Below, piece by piece: positions 46,686 through 55,747 of a stretch of 64,000 nucleotides of DNA. The position numbers and the translations under genes are program-made. Origin of the DNA: an uncultured Clostridia bacterium (GTDB lineage Bacteria; Bacillota; Clostridia; Oscillospirales; Acutalibacteraceae); contig CAMCPL010000003.1 of the NCBI GenBank assembly GCA_945876745.1, positions 1 through 64,000 on the forward strand, read 5' to 3'. The notes beneath the pieces are model-generated. The model was not told the DNA's origin. It saw only the letters and a program-made list of their open reading frames with translations, and did not search any database. Each line of letters begins with the position of its first letter. Position 1 is the first letter of the stretch.

Positions 46686-47714
46686 TTATATCAATTTTGA
46701 TTTTCTGTTTTTTATATCGAATATTATTGCAACGCAGCCTGCAAGCAGAATTATGCTAAGACCCGAATTAACCTGACTTGCCTGTGGTATCGTTTGAGCT
46801 ACGTTGCTGAAAACAGGCATTTGTTGTTCAAAGAAGGACGAATATAATTTTCCCGGGAAAAACGATAATAAAGCCGCAAGAAGCCTGTGAATAAAAAAGT
46901 CGCCGTATTTCATATCGAATGATTTTACTATTGAGAATATTTGAAAATGAATACAAAATCCTGCAAAGCTCAAAAAGAAGCATAAATATTCAAAGGGTAT
47001 TACGGCGTTATTGCTGAAAATTCCGCTTGTGATTTCCAAAAGTGCAAGCACTTGCTTCGGCAAATCAAAAATTTGAATTATCGCAGAAAAGAAAACTATG
47101 TATGCGCACATATTCAAAATGCTTTTTGTCGCGTCCTCAACAGACGAAATAACAGCTTTGCCGAAGTCCAAACGCTTTATGTCGGCGTGATAATAATATC
47201 GCTTTTTCCTAAAGAATAAGCCTTGAATTATTCCGAGAAGTAATGAAGCCGCAGTACAGATTAGATATAGAATTACTCCCAATTTTGTGCTTTTTAGATA
47301 CACGCTCCCGACTGCCGTTATTGTAAACGCAATTCCGGGATTGACATTGAAGCGCATAATCCTTATTGCGTCCTCGTTGTCTATAAGTCCGTCGTTTAGC
47401 ATTTGTCTCGTCAGCACCGCGCCCGTCGGATAACCGCCGATTGCACCGAAAATTATCGGCGTTGTCGCCGCCCTCGGTAAATGAAAAAGAGTTTGCGTTA
47501 TTCTTCCGAAGAGCTTTTCAAACACTTTGGCGCAATCTGAACGAGTCATTGTGCCGCATAAAATCAATATCGGGAGCAGGGCAGGAACAATAATATCCCT
47601 GCAAAGAACTATTCCGCAAAGCGCTCCCGATTTTGATTTTTCGTTGTTTAATACTATAATTACTATGAGCGCCGATAAACCGACAACCGCTAAATATTTA
47701 CCCTTTTCTTTCAT
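46686..47714 (-). CDS. YlbJ/SpoVV-like nucleoside-recognition (Gate) domain membrane protein
   Basis: A 342-residue integral membrane protein with about eight spans. The block IIFGAIGGYPTGAVLTRQML with LIDNEDAIRIMRFNVNPGIA resembles YlbJ (SpoVV), which moves dipicolinate across the outer forespore membrane in spore formers. The Gate domain pattern is clear; the transported compound is inferred. The ATG at 47714 follows GGTGG; the frame is open upstream to 47765. It is separated from the CpsCDB module by a terminator at 47757-47786. An intact homologue would be a trace of sporulation ability. Confidence 0.78.
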   Translation of the reverse strand: MKEKGKYLAVVGLSALIVIIVLNNEKSKSGALCGIVLCRDIIVPALLPILILCGTMTRSDCAKVFEKLFGRITQTLFHLPRAATTPIIFGAIGGYPTGAVLTRQMLNDGLIDNEDAIRIMRFNVNPGIAFTITAVGSVYLKSTKLGVILYLICTAASLLLGIIQGLFFRKKRYYYHADIKRLDFGKAVISSVEDATKSILNMCAYIVFFSAIIQIFDLPKQVLALLEITSGIFSNNAVIPFEYLCFFLSFAGFCIHFQIFSIVKSFDMKYGDFFIHRLLAALLSFFPGKLYSSFFEQQMPVFSNVAQTIPQASQVNSGLSIILLAGCVAIIFDIKNRKSKLI

Positions 47715-47756
47715 AATACCACCGTATAAGTATATTATTCTTTTTCGGTGAATATA

Positions 47757-47786
47757 CAAAAACAAGGAAAGCGTCAGCCTTCCTTG
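47757..47786 (-). terminator. terminator of the CpsC-CpsD-CpsB operon
   Basis: On the minus strand a CAAGGAA / TTCCTTG stem with an inner GC pair set is followed by a U-tract (A-run at 47757-47762 on the plus strand). Confidence 0.78.
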
Positions 47787-47793
47787 CCTTGTT

Positions 47794-48519
47794 TTATTTG
47801 TAGTTTTTTATAAGAACGTTTGCGTTTTCAATCAAAGTGTCAATCGCATCCTGTCCGCTTTTCTTAATTATCTCCTTTACACCGTCCTCATATTCCGGCG
47901 GACGTGTGTCGAGGTTGTGACAGTCCGAGCCGATGAGATGAATGTGTCCTGTGTCAAGTAGCTTGAATAAAGCCTTCTTGAGCTTCTTCGGAGCATTTGA
48001 AAAGCTGCTGATATTGACCTGCGTAATACAACCCATATCAATATAATCCTCAAGCCTGTAAATATCCGACATAAGCGCAGGATATCTTTCGATATGAGCC
48101 AGTATCGGCTTTGCGCCGTAATCGCAGTACATATTCATCAGCCTGTCGTAAGTGGCTTCCGAAAAGCTGCTGCTAAATTGATGCTCAATCAGTATGTAGC
48201 TTGAATTTGCAATCTTCAGCTCGTCAATATTCGAATTGTTGAACAGATAGTCGCTGATGTAAACCTCTGCGCCGGGAATGATTTTCGGACTTCCGCTCGG
48301 TAATGCACGAAGCAGATCGTTTATCGCTTTGTCTCTGCGCCTTAAAAAATCATCAAGCGAGATTGTATCGGAATAATAGTGCGGAGTGAGGATAATGCTT
48401 TTTGCACCCTGTTGCTTGAGCCTTTCTATCATAGCGAGGCTTGTTTCAACATCTCTTGCTCCGTCGTCTATTCCCGGTGCAATATGACAATGCGTTTCTA
48501 CTAAATTCTCAATAACCAT
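47794..48519 (-). CDS. cpsB: PHP-type protein-tyrosine phosphatase CpsB/YwqE
   Basis: A manganese-dependent phosphatase that removes phosphate from the tyrosine tail of the partner BY-kinase. The 241-residue product has the PHP motifs ETHCHIAPGIDDGARD (about 8-23), ILTPHYY, LIEHQF, ILAHIERYP and IGSDCHN. It lies just after the kinase gene (9-base gap) as in capsule loci. Confidence 0.93.
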   Translation of the reverse strand: MVIENLVETHCHIAPGIDDGARDVETSLAMIERLKQQGAKSIILTPHYYSDTISLDDFLRRRDKAINDLLRALPSGSPKIIPGAEVYISDYLFNNSNIDELKIANSSYILIEHQFSSSFSEATYDRLMNMYCDYGAKPILAHIERYPALMSDIYRLEDYIDMGCITQVNISSFSNAPKKLKKALFKLLDTGHIHLIGSDCHNLDTRPPEYEDGVKEIIKKSGQDAIDTLIENANVLIKNYK

Positions 48520-48528
48520 ATCTTACCG

Positions 48529-49506
48529 TTATTTCTGATTATACGAGCCGTAAGAATCATAAGAACCGTACGAGCCGTAGCCGTAATTGCCGTAACCGCC
48601 TCTGTTGTAGCCGTAACCGTAGCCATTGTATGAGCCCGAACCATAACCGTAACCGTAGCCGTTGTACGAGCCGTAGCCTCCATATGAACCGTACGAACCA
48701 TATGAACCGTATGAGCCGTAGCTTCCGTAGGAGCCGTAGGAGTTCTTATATCTGCCGTAGCGGTAACGACCGTATTTGCCGTAGCCGTACTTACTCTGGC
48801 TTGTTTCAACAAAGTTAACGATAAAGCCGAGAATTTTTGCGTCAATAAATTCAAGCGCCGAAATAGCTCTTTGAACTTCAGGGTGAGTTGAACGGTTTGA
48901 ACGAACAACAAGTACAACGCCGTCGCTTTCTCTGATTACCGGAAGTGCGTCCGATACAACGTTAATAGGCGGTGTGTCGATAATGATGTAGTCAAAGTCG
49001 GCACGGATTTCCTTAAGAAAATCGGACATTGGCTCGCTGCCGAGTATTTCGGCAGGGTTTGGCGGAATGGAGCCCGAACACATAACCGAAAGATTTTCAA
49101 ATTCTGTCGGATGAATAACCGAGAAAAGGTCAACTCTTTCATCGTTAACCGAGCCCACTCTTGCACCGAGATAGTTTGTTAGTCCCGGTGAGTTCGGAAT
49201 CGAGAAATAGTGGTGAATTTTCGGCTTACGAAGGTCGCCGTCGATAAGCAAAACCTTTTGGTCTGTCTGTGCAAAGGTGATTGCAAGGTTGATAGTTGTG
49301 GTAGTTTTACCCTCGTTAGGAGATGAGGACGAAACAACGATTGTCTTACAGCCCTTTTTCATTACCGAGAACATAATGTTTGTTCTTGCGCTTTTGTATG
49401 CTTCTTCAACTCTGAATTTGAGCGAAGGGTCCATGTTGATGTTTTGGAGAAGCTGTCTTGATGAGCCTACTGCTCTGTTTGCATTCTTCTTGTTTTTTCT
49501 TGCCAT
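48529..49506 (-). CDS. cpsD: BY-type protein-tyrosine kinase CpsD/YwqD with extended Tyr-Gly tail
   Basis: Bacterial tyrosine kinase controlling polysaccharide polymerisation and export. The 325-residue product has Walker A (SSSPNEGKTTTTINLA, about 60-75), Walker A' (VLLIDGDLRKP) and Walker B (DYIIIDTPP). From about residue 240 it ends in an unusually long tail of about 86 residues built from YGS, YGYG and YNGYG units with about 29 tyrosines. These are the expected autophosphorylation sites, but known kinases have short clusters of a few. It needs CpsC, encoded directly upstream, as activator. Confidence 0.93.
   Translation of the reverse strand: MARKNKKNANRAVGSSRQLLQNINMDPSLKFRVEEAYKSARTNIMFSVMKKGCKTIVVSSSSPNEGKTTTTINLAITFAQTDQKVLLIDGDLRKPKIHHYFSIPNSPGLTNYLGARVGSVNDERVDLFSVIHPTEFENLSVMCSGSIPPNPAEILGSEPMSDFLKEIRADFDYIIIDTPPINVVSDALPVIRESDGVVLVVRSNRSTHPEVQRAISALEFIDAKILGFIVNFVETSQSKYGYGKYGRYRYGRYKNSYGSYGSYGSYGSYGSYGSYGGYGSYNGYGYGYGSGSYNGYGYGYNRGGYGNYGYGSYGSYDSYGSYNQK
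48532..48789 (-). repeat. degenerate tandem repeat encoding the CpsD Tyr-Gly tail
   Basis: Short, 9-base-like coding repeats (Tyr-Gly-Ser, Tyr-Gly-Tyr-Gly) fill the 3' end of the kinase gene. Such repeats can expand or contract by slippage without breaking the frame, changing the number of phosphorylatable tyrosines. Confidence 0.8.
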
Positions 49507-50321
49507 TATTCAACATCTCCTTTCGCTGTTTGAACATTTGCGTCACTTACAGAAGCAGTTCTTTGCGAATGGTGGCTTGAGCTGTTTCTGACCTCAAAGC
49601 TCGGAATACTTCCGAGAACGGGAATATTGTATTTTTCGATAAGCTCTTCGCTTGTGCGAATTCTAACGTCAAGAAGATTGCGAAGAATAATGAATGCCGC
49701 CGCAACAACTATGCCTATAACAGCCGCAATTGAGCATTTCTTTGCATAGCCGAGGCTTCCTGCCGCAGATGCCTTAACAGGCTTGTCCTCAACGCTTGCA
49801 TCAACTAAACCGTTGTTCGTCGTCTTCATCATTTTCGGAACAGATGTCTCAAGCTGATGTGCGATTTCATACGAGAGGTCTGCGCTTGATGTTGTAACGG
49901 TGATTTTGAACATCGCCGTGTCTTCAATGCCTTCGATTGTGAGAGCGTTTTTTACGGTCGTTCCTGTGTAGCTTGAGTTAATTCTGTCATTCAAATCCTG
50001 CGCAACCATATTATTGAACTCGTTTGTACCCATAATTTCGATATAGGTGCTGAGCATTTTCATAGCGTAGTTCATCTTGCTTGTATTACTGATACGAGCC
50101 TGATTTGCACTGCTTGCGGTTGTTGTACCGTTGTCTAAAAGCTCGTCTCCCGTATCAACCGCATAAGCCAAAAATTCTACCGTAGAGGTGTATGTAAGCT
50201 GTGTAAAGTTTGCGGTGTAGAAATAGCCTACGAGTGCGCCGATTACTGCGAATAATACTATGACCTTCCATTTTTTGAGCAAGGCAACCAGTATTTTCAT
50301 TACGTTTTCATCAATGTTCAT
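49506..50321 (-). CDS. cpsC: Wzz/CpsC-type polysaccharide co-polymerase (kinase modulator)
   Basis: A 271-residue membrane protein with two spans (about 20-40 and 188-210) around an extracellular domain, the CpsC/YwqC layout. The C-terminal cytosolic part (NLLDVRIRTSEELIEKYNIPVLG beginning about 215, read in two pieces) is the region that activates the CpsD kinase. Its stop codon overlaps the cpsD start by one base. First gene of the operon. Confidence 0.92.
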   Translation of the reverse strand: MNIDENVMKILVALLKKWKVIVLFAVIGALVGYFYTANFTQLTYTSTVEFLAYAVDTGDELLDNGTTTASSANQARISNTSKMNYAMKMLSTYIEIMGTNEFNNMVAQDLNDRINSSYTGTTVKNALTIEGIEDTAMFKITVTTSSADLSYEIAHQLETSVPKMMKTTNNGLVDASVEDKPVKASAAGSLGYAKKCSIAAVIGIVVAAAFIILRNLLDVRIRTSEELIEKYNIPVLGSIPSFEVRNSSSHHSQRTASVSDANVQTAKGDVE

Positions 50322-50356
50322 AAGATTTCTCCTGCTTTAATTTAATATACAACAGT

Positions 50357-50385
50357 ATAATACTTTAATTACGAAAATTTGTCAA
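50357..50385 (-). promoter_or_regulatory. promoter of the CpsC-CpsD-CpsB operon
   Basis: On the minus strand TTGACA (50385-50380) and TATTAT (50362-50357) are 17 bases apart. Confidence 0.78.
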
Positions 50386-50413
50386 TGATTTTTACAATGT
50401 TAATTCTTTGTTA

Positions 50414-50444
50414 TTGACAAAGTGCTGAATTTGATTAATAATAT
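50414..50444 (+). promoter_or_regulatory. divergent promoter of the GH63-like gene
   Basis: TTGACA at 50414-50419 is followed by overlapping -10 candidates TAATAA (50436) and TAATAT (50439). It lies back to back with the Cps promoter, 29 bases apart. Confidence 0.6.
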
Positions 50445-50482
50445 AGAAGTGAAAATATGTTTATTAGGGAGAAATTTGCTAT

Positions 50483-53176
50483 ATGAGTAAGCCGAAGCTT
50501 CCTGCGTGGGGTCCGTATTCAAAAAAATATATGGGTATCTCACGAGTTCTCGGAAGGATTGAAAATAAAACAGGAAAGACCTTTGCAGATGCCGTAAGAT
50601 TTGACTTTACGGTGCACCCAAATATATGGAACAGCGCAACACCGGTGCCTAATGTAACTGTTCCGTCAAGCTATCATTTGTGGAAATGTGCAACCGATTA
50701 TTCCTTTTATTCTTACAGATACGAGCTTATGTGGAAGGATATGGTTTATGCCGATGTCAGCTTTTCAAAAATTGATGACGAAGCATATCTTGCAAGGGTG
50801 GAATTTGTCAATAATACGGATTTGTCACAAAACGCCGTGCTGAATTTCTTTTCTTCACTCGAATTTCCTAATTCAAAGGAATACTGTATAGAAGCGAAGA
50901 ACTATAAATACAAAATAAAAAAGGCTAACGACTACGATAAATATACTTACTCAAAAATCCGCCCTTGGGAAAATGAAACTCCCGACGGAATGTTCAGAGG
51001 TATGTTTAAGTCGGAGGAATTTTATCTCGGCTACGGCTTGGGTGACAGATGCGATAATGCCCATGTTCACTATCTCGGATTAAAGCCGTTCGGCTGTGAA
51101 GCGGGCGACTGCGTAGCCTATTCTCTGAACAGCGACGGAATTGAAAACCCTGTCGTTGCAGTAAGATATAAAACCGTTACCGACGGTGACGCCGTATTCA
51201 GCGTAAACGGTAAGGAAACGGTCTTTCCAAATAGTGACGAGCTTTGTTTTATCGAGCTTGACTATGCCGACAGCCTTGAGCTTGTAAGTCTCGGTAAGGC
51301 AGGCGTGGAGCTTGATTTTGTTGCCGTTTACGAAAAAGGGAACAGCCTTGAGGTTGTTGGAATTCCTCATAGCTTTGCACCGAAAATTGATACTTGCAGG
51401 GGAAACGGCGGCTATACCGTAAGCCTTGATTATGAGTATAACGATTGCGTTTTCGGCGTTACAACTTCAAACGAAAATACACGCTTTCGTACCCTTGAAA
51501 GCGGAAGCCTTGAGGACGCACTCATTAACCGTCTTTCAAACGGCGACCATACATATGACGACTTAAAGGAAACATTCTCCAACTCATTTAAGCGCAAAAC
51601 CTCGGACGACGGCTTCTTCCAAAACACTCTTGTTAAGTCGATTTTCATTAAGCCTCATTCAACGCATATCGAGTACGCCGTTGTATCAAGGGGCAAGGCT
51701 CAGCCTATGAGTGCTGACGAAATGGAAAGCATTTACAGTATGCGCAAGACTGCCGGCGAAACCCTGCCGTTTAATAAACAGGGTGAGAAATATGCTCTTT
51801 CAACCGACATTCTGCGTGCAACGCTTCTTACAAATACTGTTTATCCCGTTTATTGCCACGGTGAGAATGTAATTCACCATACTCCCGGTAAGCGTTGGGA
51901 CAGCTTTTATACTTGGGACAGCGGCTTTATCGGAATGGGACTTTTGGAATTCGACAATGATTTGTGCCAATATGCGCTTGATATGTATCTTTGCGACGAC
52001 GATAACGAGGATTTCTGCTTCTTGCTTCATGGCTCGCTTGTGCCTACGCAGTTTGTTGAATATTTCGAGCTTCTCAAGCGCACCGAGGATAAGGAAAAGC
52101 TCAATTTCCTTTATGACAAAATGAAGCTGTACTACGAATTTTTGAGAGGCAGAACGCATAATTCTACCTGTGCAAAATTTGGCAACGGACTTCTTACAAC
52201 CTATGATTATTGGTATTCCTGCTCCGGTATGGACGACTATCCCGCACAGGTTAAGATGATAGCCGATAAGGCGGAGGAATATTCCTGCCCCTGTCTTTCA
52301 ACCTCGCAGATTATACGTGCCGGTAAGATTATGAAAATGGTTGCTTCATATCTCGGAAAAACCGACGATATTGCCGTTTATGACAACGATATTGAGTATT
52401 CGACAAACGCTCTGAACACTCTTGCGTGGGACGAGGAAAGCGGATATTTCGGATATACAATGTATGATAAGGACAGGGATAAGCCTTATATTATGAAAAC
52501 ACCCGACGGCGAAAATTGGGACAAGGGCTTTGACGGAGTTTATCCGCTTATCGCAGGTGCAGTTGAGGGCGAGCGTAAGCAAAGACTTATTGAGCACATA
52601 AAAAATCCTAACGAAATGTGGTCAAACGCAGGCGTTTCCGCAGTTGATATGTCGGCGTCCTACTATTTCGACGACGGCTATTGGAACGGCAATGTTTGGA
52701 TGAGCCATCAATGGTTCGTATGGAAAACGATGCTTGATAACGGCGATACCGACTTTGCCTTTGAAATTGCAAATCGCGCCCTTGAAATGTGGAGAGAGGA
52801 AACGGACTTTACTTACTTTACTTATGAGTGCTTTGGTATTCAGACAAGGCGAGGCGGTTGGTTTCATAACTTCGGCGGTCTTTCGGCACCTATCGTTATT
52901 TGGGCAAACGCTTATTACAAGCCCGGCACCGTAACGACAGGTCTTGACGTTTGGACGGATTATCAAAGGGTTAATGAAGACGGCGGTGAAATTTCCTTTA
53001 AGTATTTCGGAAACAGCGATAAATATTCGATTATCGTAACTCTTTCGGATAAAAATTCATACATCGCAACGCTCGACGGAAAATCGGTTGACTTCAGCGA
53101 GCGTGTCGGCGGCTGTCTTGAATTTACCCTTGACGGTTCAGTCAAGGACGGAATATTAAATATTGAAAAAGCATAA
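50483..53176 (+). CDS. GH63/MGH1-like (alpha/alpha)6 glycoside hydrolase
   Basis: An 897-residue protein without a signal peptide, so cytosolic. The N-terminal half (about 1-420) is beta-rich. The C-terminal half is an (alpha/alpha)6 barrel with the family blocks GKRWDSFYTWDSGFIGMG (about 470), SCSGMDDYP, the conserved DDGYWNGNVWMSHQW (about 732) and GGWFHNFGGLSAPIVIWANA. Members trim glucose or mannosyl-glycerate type substrates; the substrate here cannot be told. A short C-terminal beta domain ends the protein. It is followed 11 bases later by a metallophosphoesterase gene. Confidence 0.75.
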   Translation: MSKPKLPAWGPYSKKYMGISRVLGRIENKTGKTFADAVRFDFTVHPNIWNSATPVPNVTVPSSYHLWKCATDYSFYSYRYELMWKDMVYADVSFSKIDDEAYLARVEFVNNTDLSQNAVLNFFSSLEFPNSKEYCIEAKNYKYKIKKANDYDKYTYSKIRPWENETPDGMFRGMFKSEEFYLGYGLGDRCDNAHVHYLGLKPFGCEAGDCVAYSLNSDGIENPVVAVRYKTVTDGDAVFSVNGKETVFPNSDELCFIELDYADSLELVSLGKAGVELDFVAVYEKGNSLEVVGIPHSFAPKIDTCRGNGGYTVSLDYEYNDCVFGVTTSNENTRFRTLESGSLEDALINRLSNGDHTYDDLKETFSNSFKRKTSDDGFFQNTLVKSIFIKPHSTHIEYAVVSRGKAQPMSADEMESIYSMRKTAGETLPFNKQGEKYALSTDILRATLLTNTVYPVYCHGENVIHHTPGKRWDSFYTWDSGFIGMGLLEFDNDLCQYALDMYLCDDDNEDFCFLLHGSLVPTQFVEYFELLKRTEDKEKLNFLYDKMKLYYEFLRGRTHNSTCAKFGNGLLTTYDYWYSCSGMDDYPAQVKMIADKAEEYSCPCLSTSQIIRAGKIMKMVASYLGKTDDIAVYDNDIEYSTNALNTLAWDEESGYFGYTMYDKDRDKPYIMKTPDGENWDKGFDGVYPLIAGAVEGERKQRLIEHIKNPNEMWSNAGVSAVDMSASYYFDDGYWNGNVWMSHQWFVWKTMLDNGDTDFAFEIANRALEMWREETDFTYFTYECFGIQTRRGGWFHNFGGLSAPIVIWANAYYKPGTVTTGLDVWTDYQRVNEDGGEISFKYFGNSDKYSIIVTLSDKNSYIATLDGKSVDFSERVGGCLEFTLDGSVKDGILNIEKA

Positions 53177-53187
53177 AGGGGAATACT

Positions 53188-54864
53188 ATGGAAAACAGAA
53201 TTATCGGCTCAAATAATGAACCACTAAAAATCCAATTCATAACCGATACTCACTACTTTTCGAGAAAGCTCGGAACCGAGGGCAAGGCTTACGATAATGC
53301 TGAATCAAAAAGCCAAAAGGTCATTAAGGACAGCGACCTTGTAATAAAAGCAGGCTTCGATATGCTTTGTGAGGATAAGTCAACCGATATTGTTGTTCTC
53401 GCAGGTGACACAACAAAGGACGGCGAGCTTGAATCTCATAAGGAATTTATCGAAATGCTCTATGACTTAAAGGCGAGAGGTAAGCGTGTTTATGTAATCA
53501 CCGCTACTCACGATTACCGCTGGAAGGGTATTGCAAGCGGCTATGACGGCGATAACGAGATTGAGGTTCCGGCCGTTGAGGAACGCCATGATTTGTGGGA
53601 TATGTACTATGATTTCGGTCCCAACGAGGCTATTTCCTATCATAGAGAGTCAATGTGCTATGTTGTTCAGCTTGCACCCGGCTACCGTCTTTTTGCACTC
53701 AACGACGATACTAATTATAAGCCGGAGGGTGAAAGCGGCTCAGGTTATTCCGATGACTGTATGAAGTGGATTTTGGAGCAACTTGAGGATGCAAAAAAGA
53801 ACGACCAATATGTCATTGCAATGACTCATCACCCGATGATATCTCCGTCGCCGTTTTATTCGATTATCGGTAAGGGCGATATGCAGAGAAATCACGAAAC
53901 AACCCGTGAAATTTTTGCAGACGCAGGACTTTCCTGTATGCTCACAGGTCACACCCACGTTCACGATATCAGCGTTATTACAACTAAAAAGGGCAATAAG
54001 TTTTACGATATAGCCTGCGGTGCAATGGGGGGCTGTCCTCCTACCATGAGAACAGTAACCTTTGACCCGAAAAATGCAAAGATTGACGTTGATACCGTGA
54101 TGATTACCGACGTTCCGGGACTTGACACAAACGGTAAGCCGTTTGATGAATATATGCGCGGCTTCTTCTTCGGTATGATAGGCGAGGTAATTTGGGCAAT
54201 GGGCAACGATATTGACCGCCTTGCAGAAATGGCTCCTTCATTTTCGATCCCCGGAGAAAAGGTTAAGAAGCTCGCTTGGATTATAAAGCCGATAGGTAAG
54301 TTCCTTAATAAGCTCACCTTCAAAAAGATGTGGAAACTTTGCAAAAAAGAATGTGGTCTTAAGAAGTCGGATATTGCCGACATTGCCGATAATAAGGTTG
54401 TTGACTTCATTTTAGAGCTTGTTCAAAATCTCTATTGCGGCGACTCTCCCTACGGACCCGATACAAGGGAATATAAGCTGACCTGCGGTATTCTTAACGT
54501 GATTGATTCATTCCTTGATACTATCCACCTTTCAATCGGAAAATTCATAAAGGGCGCAACGACAGTTCGTTCTCTCGTTGAACCGCTTTTGTGGAACAGC
54601 GGCTATTGTGACGCAAAAGCAACGCTCCCGCTTTATCCGATTTATGACGACGAAAATCCCGCACCTGCTTCGGCATTTGAAGAAAAAGAATTTGTTGATA
54701 CTGTAAAACAGAGCAAAAAAGGTCCTCTTGTTCTTTTGCTTCTTGTTTTGATTGTGATTCTTGTTCTTGCTCTCATTGTTGGTTTGGTTGCACTTGTCGT
54801 TTGGGCGATAGTTTCAATCGTTCATACAGTATCGGCAGCAACCGTTCTTGGCTTGTTGTTCTAA
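53188..54864 (+). CDS. membrane-anchored calcineurin-like metallophosphoesterase
   Basis: 558 residues. Metal motifs are present: TDTHY (D-x-H, about 18), AGDTTKDGE (about 73), THHP and TGHTHVHD (about 251). The usual GNH(D/E) reads ATHD, so the asparagine ligand is replaced by threonine. A long helical region and a C-terminal hydrophobic span (about 512-550) follow. There is no N-terminal signal, so the catalytic domain should face the cytoplasm. The substrate is unknown. It is cotranscribed with the GH63-like gene. Confidence 0.8.
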   Translation: MENRIIGSNNEPLKIQFITDTHYFSRKLGTEGKAYDNAESKSQKVIKDSDLVIKAGFDMLCEDKSTDIVVLAGDTTKDGELESHKEFIEMLYDLKARGKRVYVITATHDYRWKGIASGYDGDNEIEVPAVEERHDLWDMYYDFGPNEAISYHRESMCYVVQLAPGYRLFALNDDTNYKPEGESGSGYSDDCMKWILEQLEDAKKNDQYVIAMTHHPMISPSPFYSIIGKGDMQRNHETTREIFADAGLSCMLTGHTHVHDISVITTKKGNKFYDIACGAMGGCPPTMRTVTFDPKNAKIDVDTVMITDVPGLDTNGKPFDEYMRGFFFGMIGEVIWAMGNDIDRLAEMAPSFSIPGEKVKKLAWIIKPIGKFLNKLTFKKMWKLCKKECGLKKSDIADIADNKVVDFILELVQNLYCGDSPYGPDTREYKLTCGILNVIDSFLDTIHLSIGKFIKGATTVRSLVEPLLWNSGYCDAKATLPLYPIYDDENPAPASAFEEKEFVDTVKQSKKGPLVLLLLVLIVILVLALIVGLVALVVWAIVSIVHTVSAATVLGLLF

Positions 54865-54892
54865 AAAACATTGATTTTTTGTTAAATTTTTG

Positions 54893-54921
54893 TTGCAATA
54901 GACAAATTTTGTTGGTATAAT
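54893..54921 (+). promoter_or_regulatory. promoter of the GtrA-like gene
   Basis: TTGCAA at 54893-54898 and TATAAT at 54916-54921 with 17-base spacing. Confidence 0.72.
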
Positions 54922-54970
54922 CAAGAAGTAAATTCGCTATTTACATAAATAATATTTGAGGAGTAAAATT

Positions 54971-55579
54971 ATGGCGGACAAAAAATTCAGCCTCGGCGGA
55001 CTTGATAACGCTGCCGAAGAAAAAGGCTCATTTATCAAAACAGTATGGCAATTAGTAAAATTCCTTGTTGTTTCAGGACTTGTTACTATCATTCAGCTTG
55101 TATTAGCTAATGTGCTGCCTCTCATCTTCGATAGCGTAACTGCTACTCTTCCTTCATTTTTACAGGGCATTTTCAGACCGGACTTCATTTTCGACGCTTC
55201 AACCGAAAAGGGTGTGGAGCAAATCGGAAAGTATGTTGTTGACGGCGTTGTAACTTGGGGCTATCTCCTTCCGTTCTTCCTTTCTAACCTTATTGCTAAC
55301 ATCTACGGCTTTTATCAGAACAAGAAGACTACCTTTAAGTCCGACGCACCTTGGTATAACTTCGCAATCTATATTGTGCTTATGATTGCTCTTATCCTGT
55401 TCTCAACATGGTTCCAGGGCTGGTTAGTAGGCGTTATTGCAAAGGCTCCTTGGGCTTGGCTCAACGGTCTTGCAAGAACAATTGCAGGCTTGGCAGCAGG
55501 CTTCGTACAGATGGTTGTTCTCTTCCCGATGGAAAAATTCGTTCTCCTAAAGGAAAAGAAGGAAGAAGCTGCCGAATAA
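54971..55579 (+). CDS. GtrA-like membrane protein
   Basis: A 202-residue protein with four predicted spans. The first (LVKFLVVSGLVTIIQLVLAN, about 27-46) and the loop NIYGFYQNKKTTFKS match the GtrA/DPMS_TM family, which flips or supports polyprenyl-linked sugars. A charged tail EKKEEAAE ends it. The region between spans 1 and 2 is longer than in minimal GtrA proteins. The ATG at 54971 follows GAGGAG. It is a single-gene unit with its own promoter and terminator. Confidence 0.7.
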   Translation: MADKKFSLGGLDNAAEEKGSFIKTVWQLVKFLVVSGLVTIIQLVLANVLPLIFDSVTATLPSFLQGIFRPDFIFDASTEKGVEQIGKYVVDGVVTWGYLLPFFLSNLIANIYGFYQNKKTTFKSDAPWYNFAIYIVLMIALILFSTWFQGWLVGVIAKAPWAWLNGLARTIAGLAAGFVQMVVLFPMEKFVLLKEKKEEAAE

Positions 55580-55595
55580 TTTGCGAAATATTAAC

Positions 55596-55633
55596 AAACC
55601 GTCTCTCTTTTAATTGGGAGACGGTTTTGTTTT
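55596..55633 (+). terminator. Rho-independent terminator after the GtrA-like gene
   Basis: A perfect 10-bp stem AAACCGTCTC / GAGACGGTTT with a 12-base loop, then a T-rich tract. Confidence 0.88.
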
Positions 55634-55680
55634 TGCCTTAATTTCAACGGATATATTTGGCTGAATATATATACTTACAC

Positions 55681-55709
55681 TTGCACTTTTTTGTAAAATG
55701 TGCTACGAT
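55681..55709 (+). promoter_or_regulatory. promoter of the LuxR fusion gene
   Basis: TTGCAC at 55681-55686 and TACGAT at 55704-55709 with 17-base spacing. Confidence 0.6.
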
Positions 55710-55747
55710 ATTTTTATATTAATTGCCGCAGATAATAGGAGGCTGTT

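Noticed and set aside
48501-48917. Thr/Ala-rich 138-codon frame opposite no gene but out of frame with cpsD
   Set aside because: It is the alternative-frame reading of the Tyr-Gly repeat tail and has no start signal of its own.
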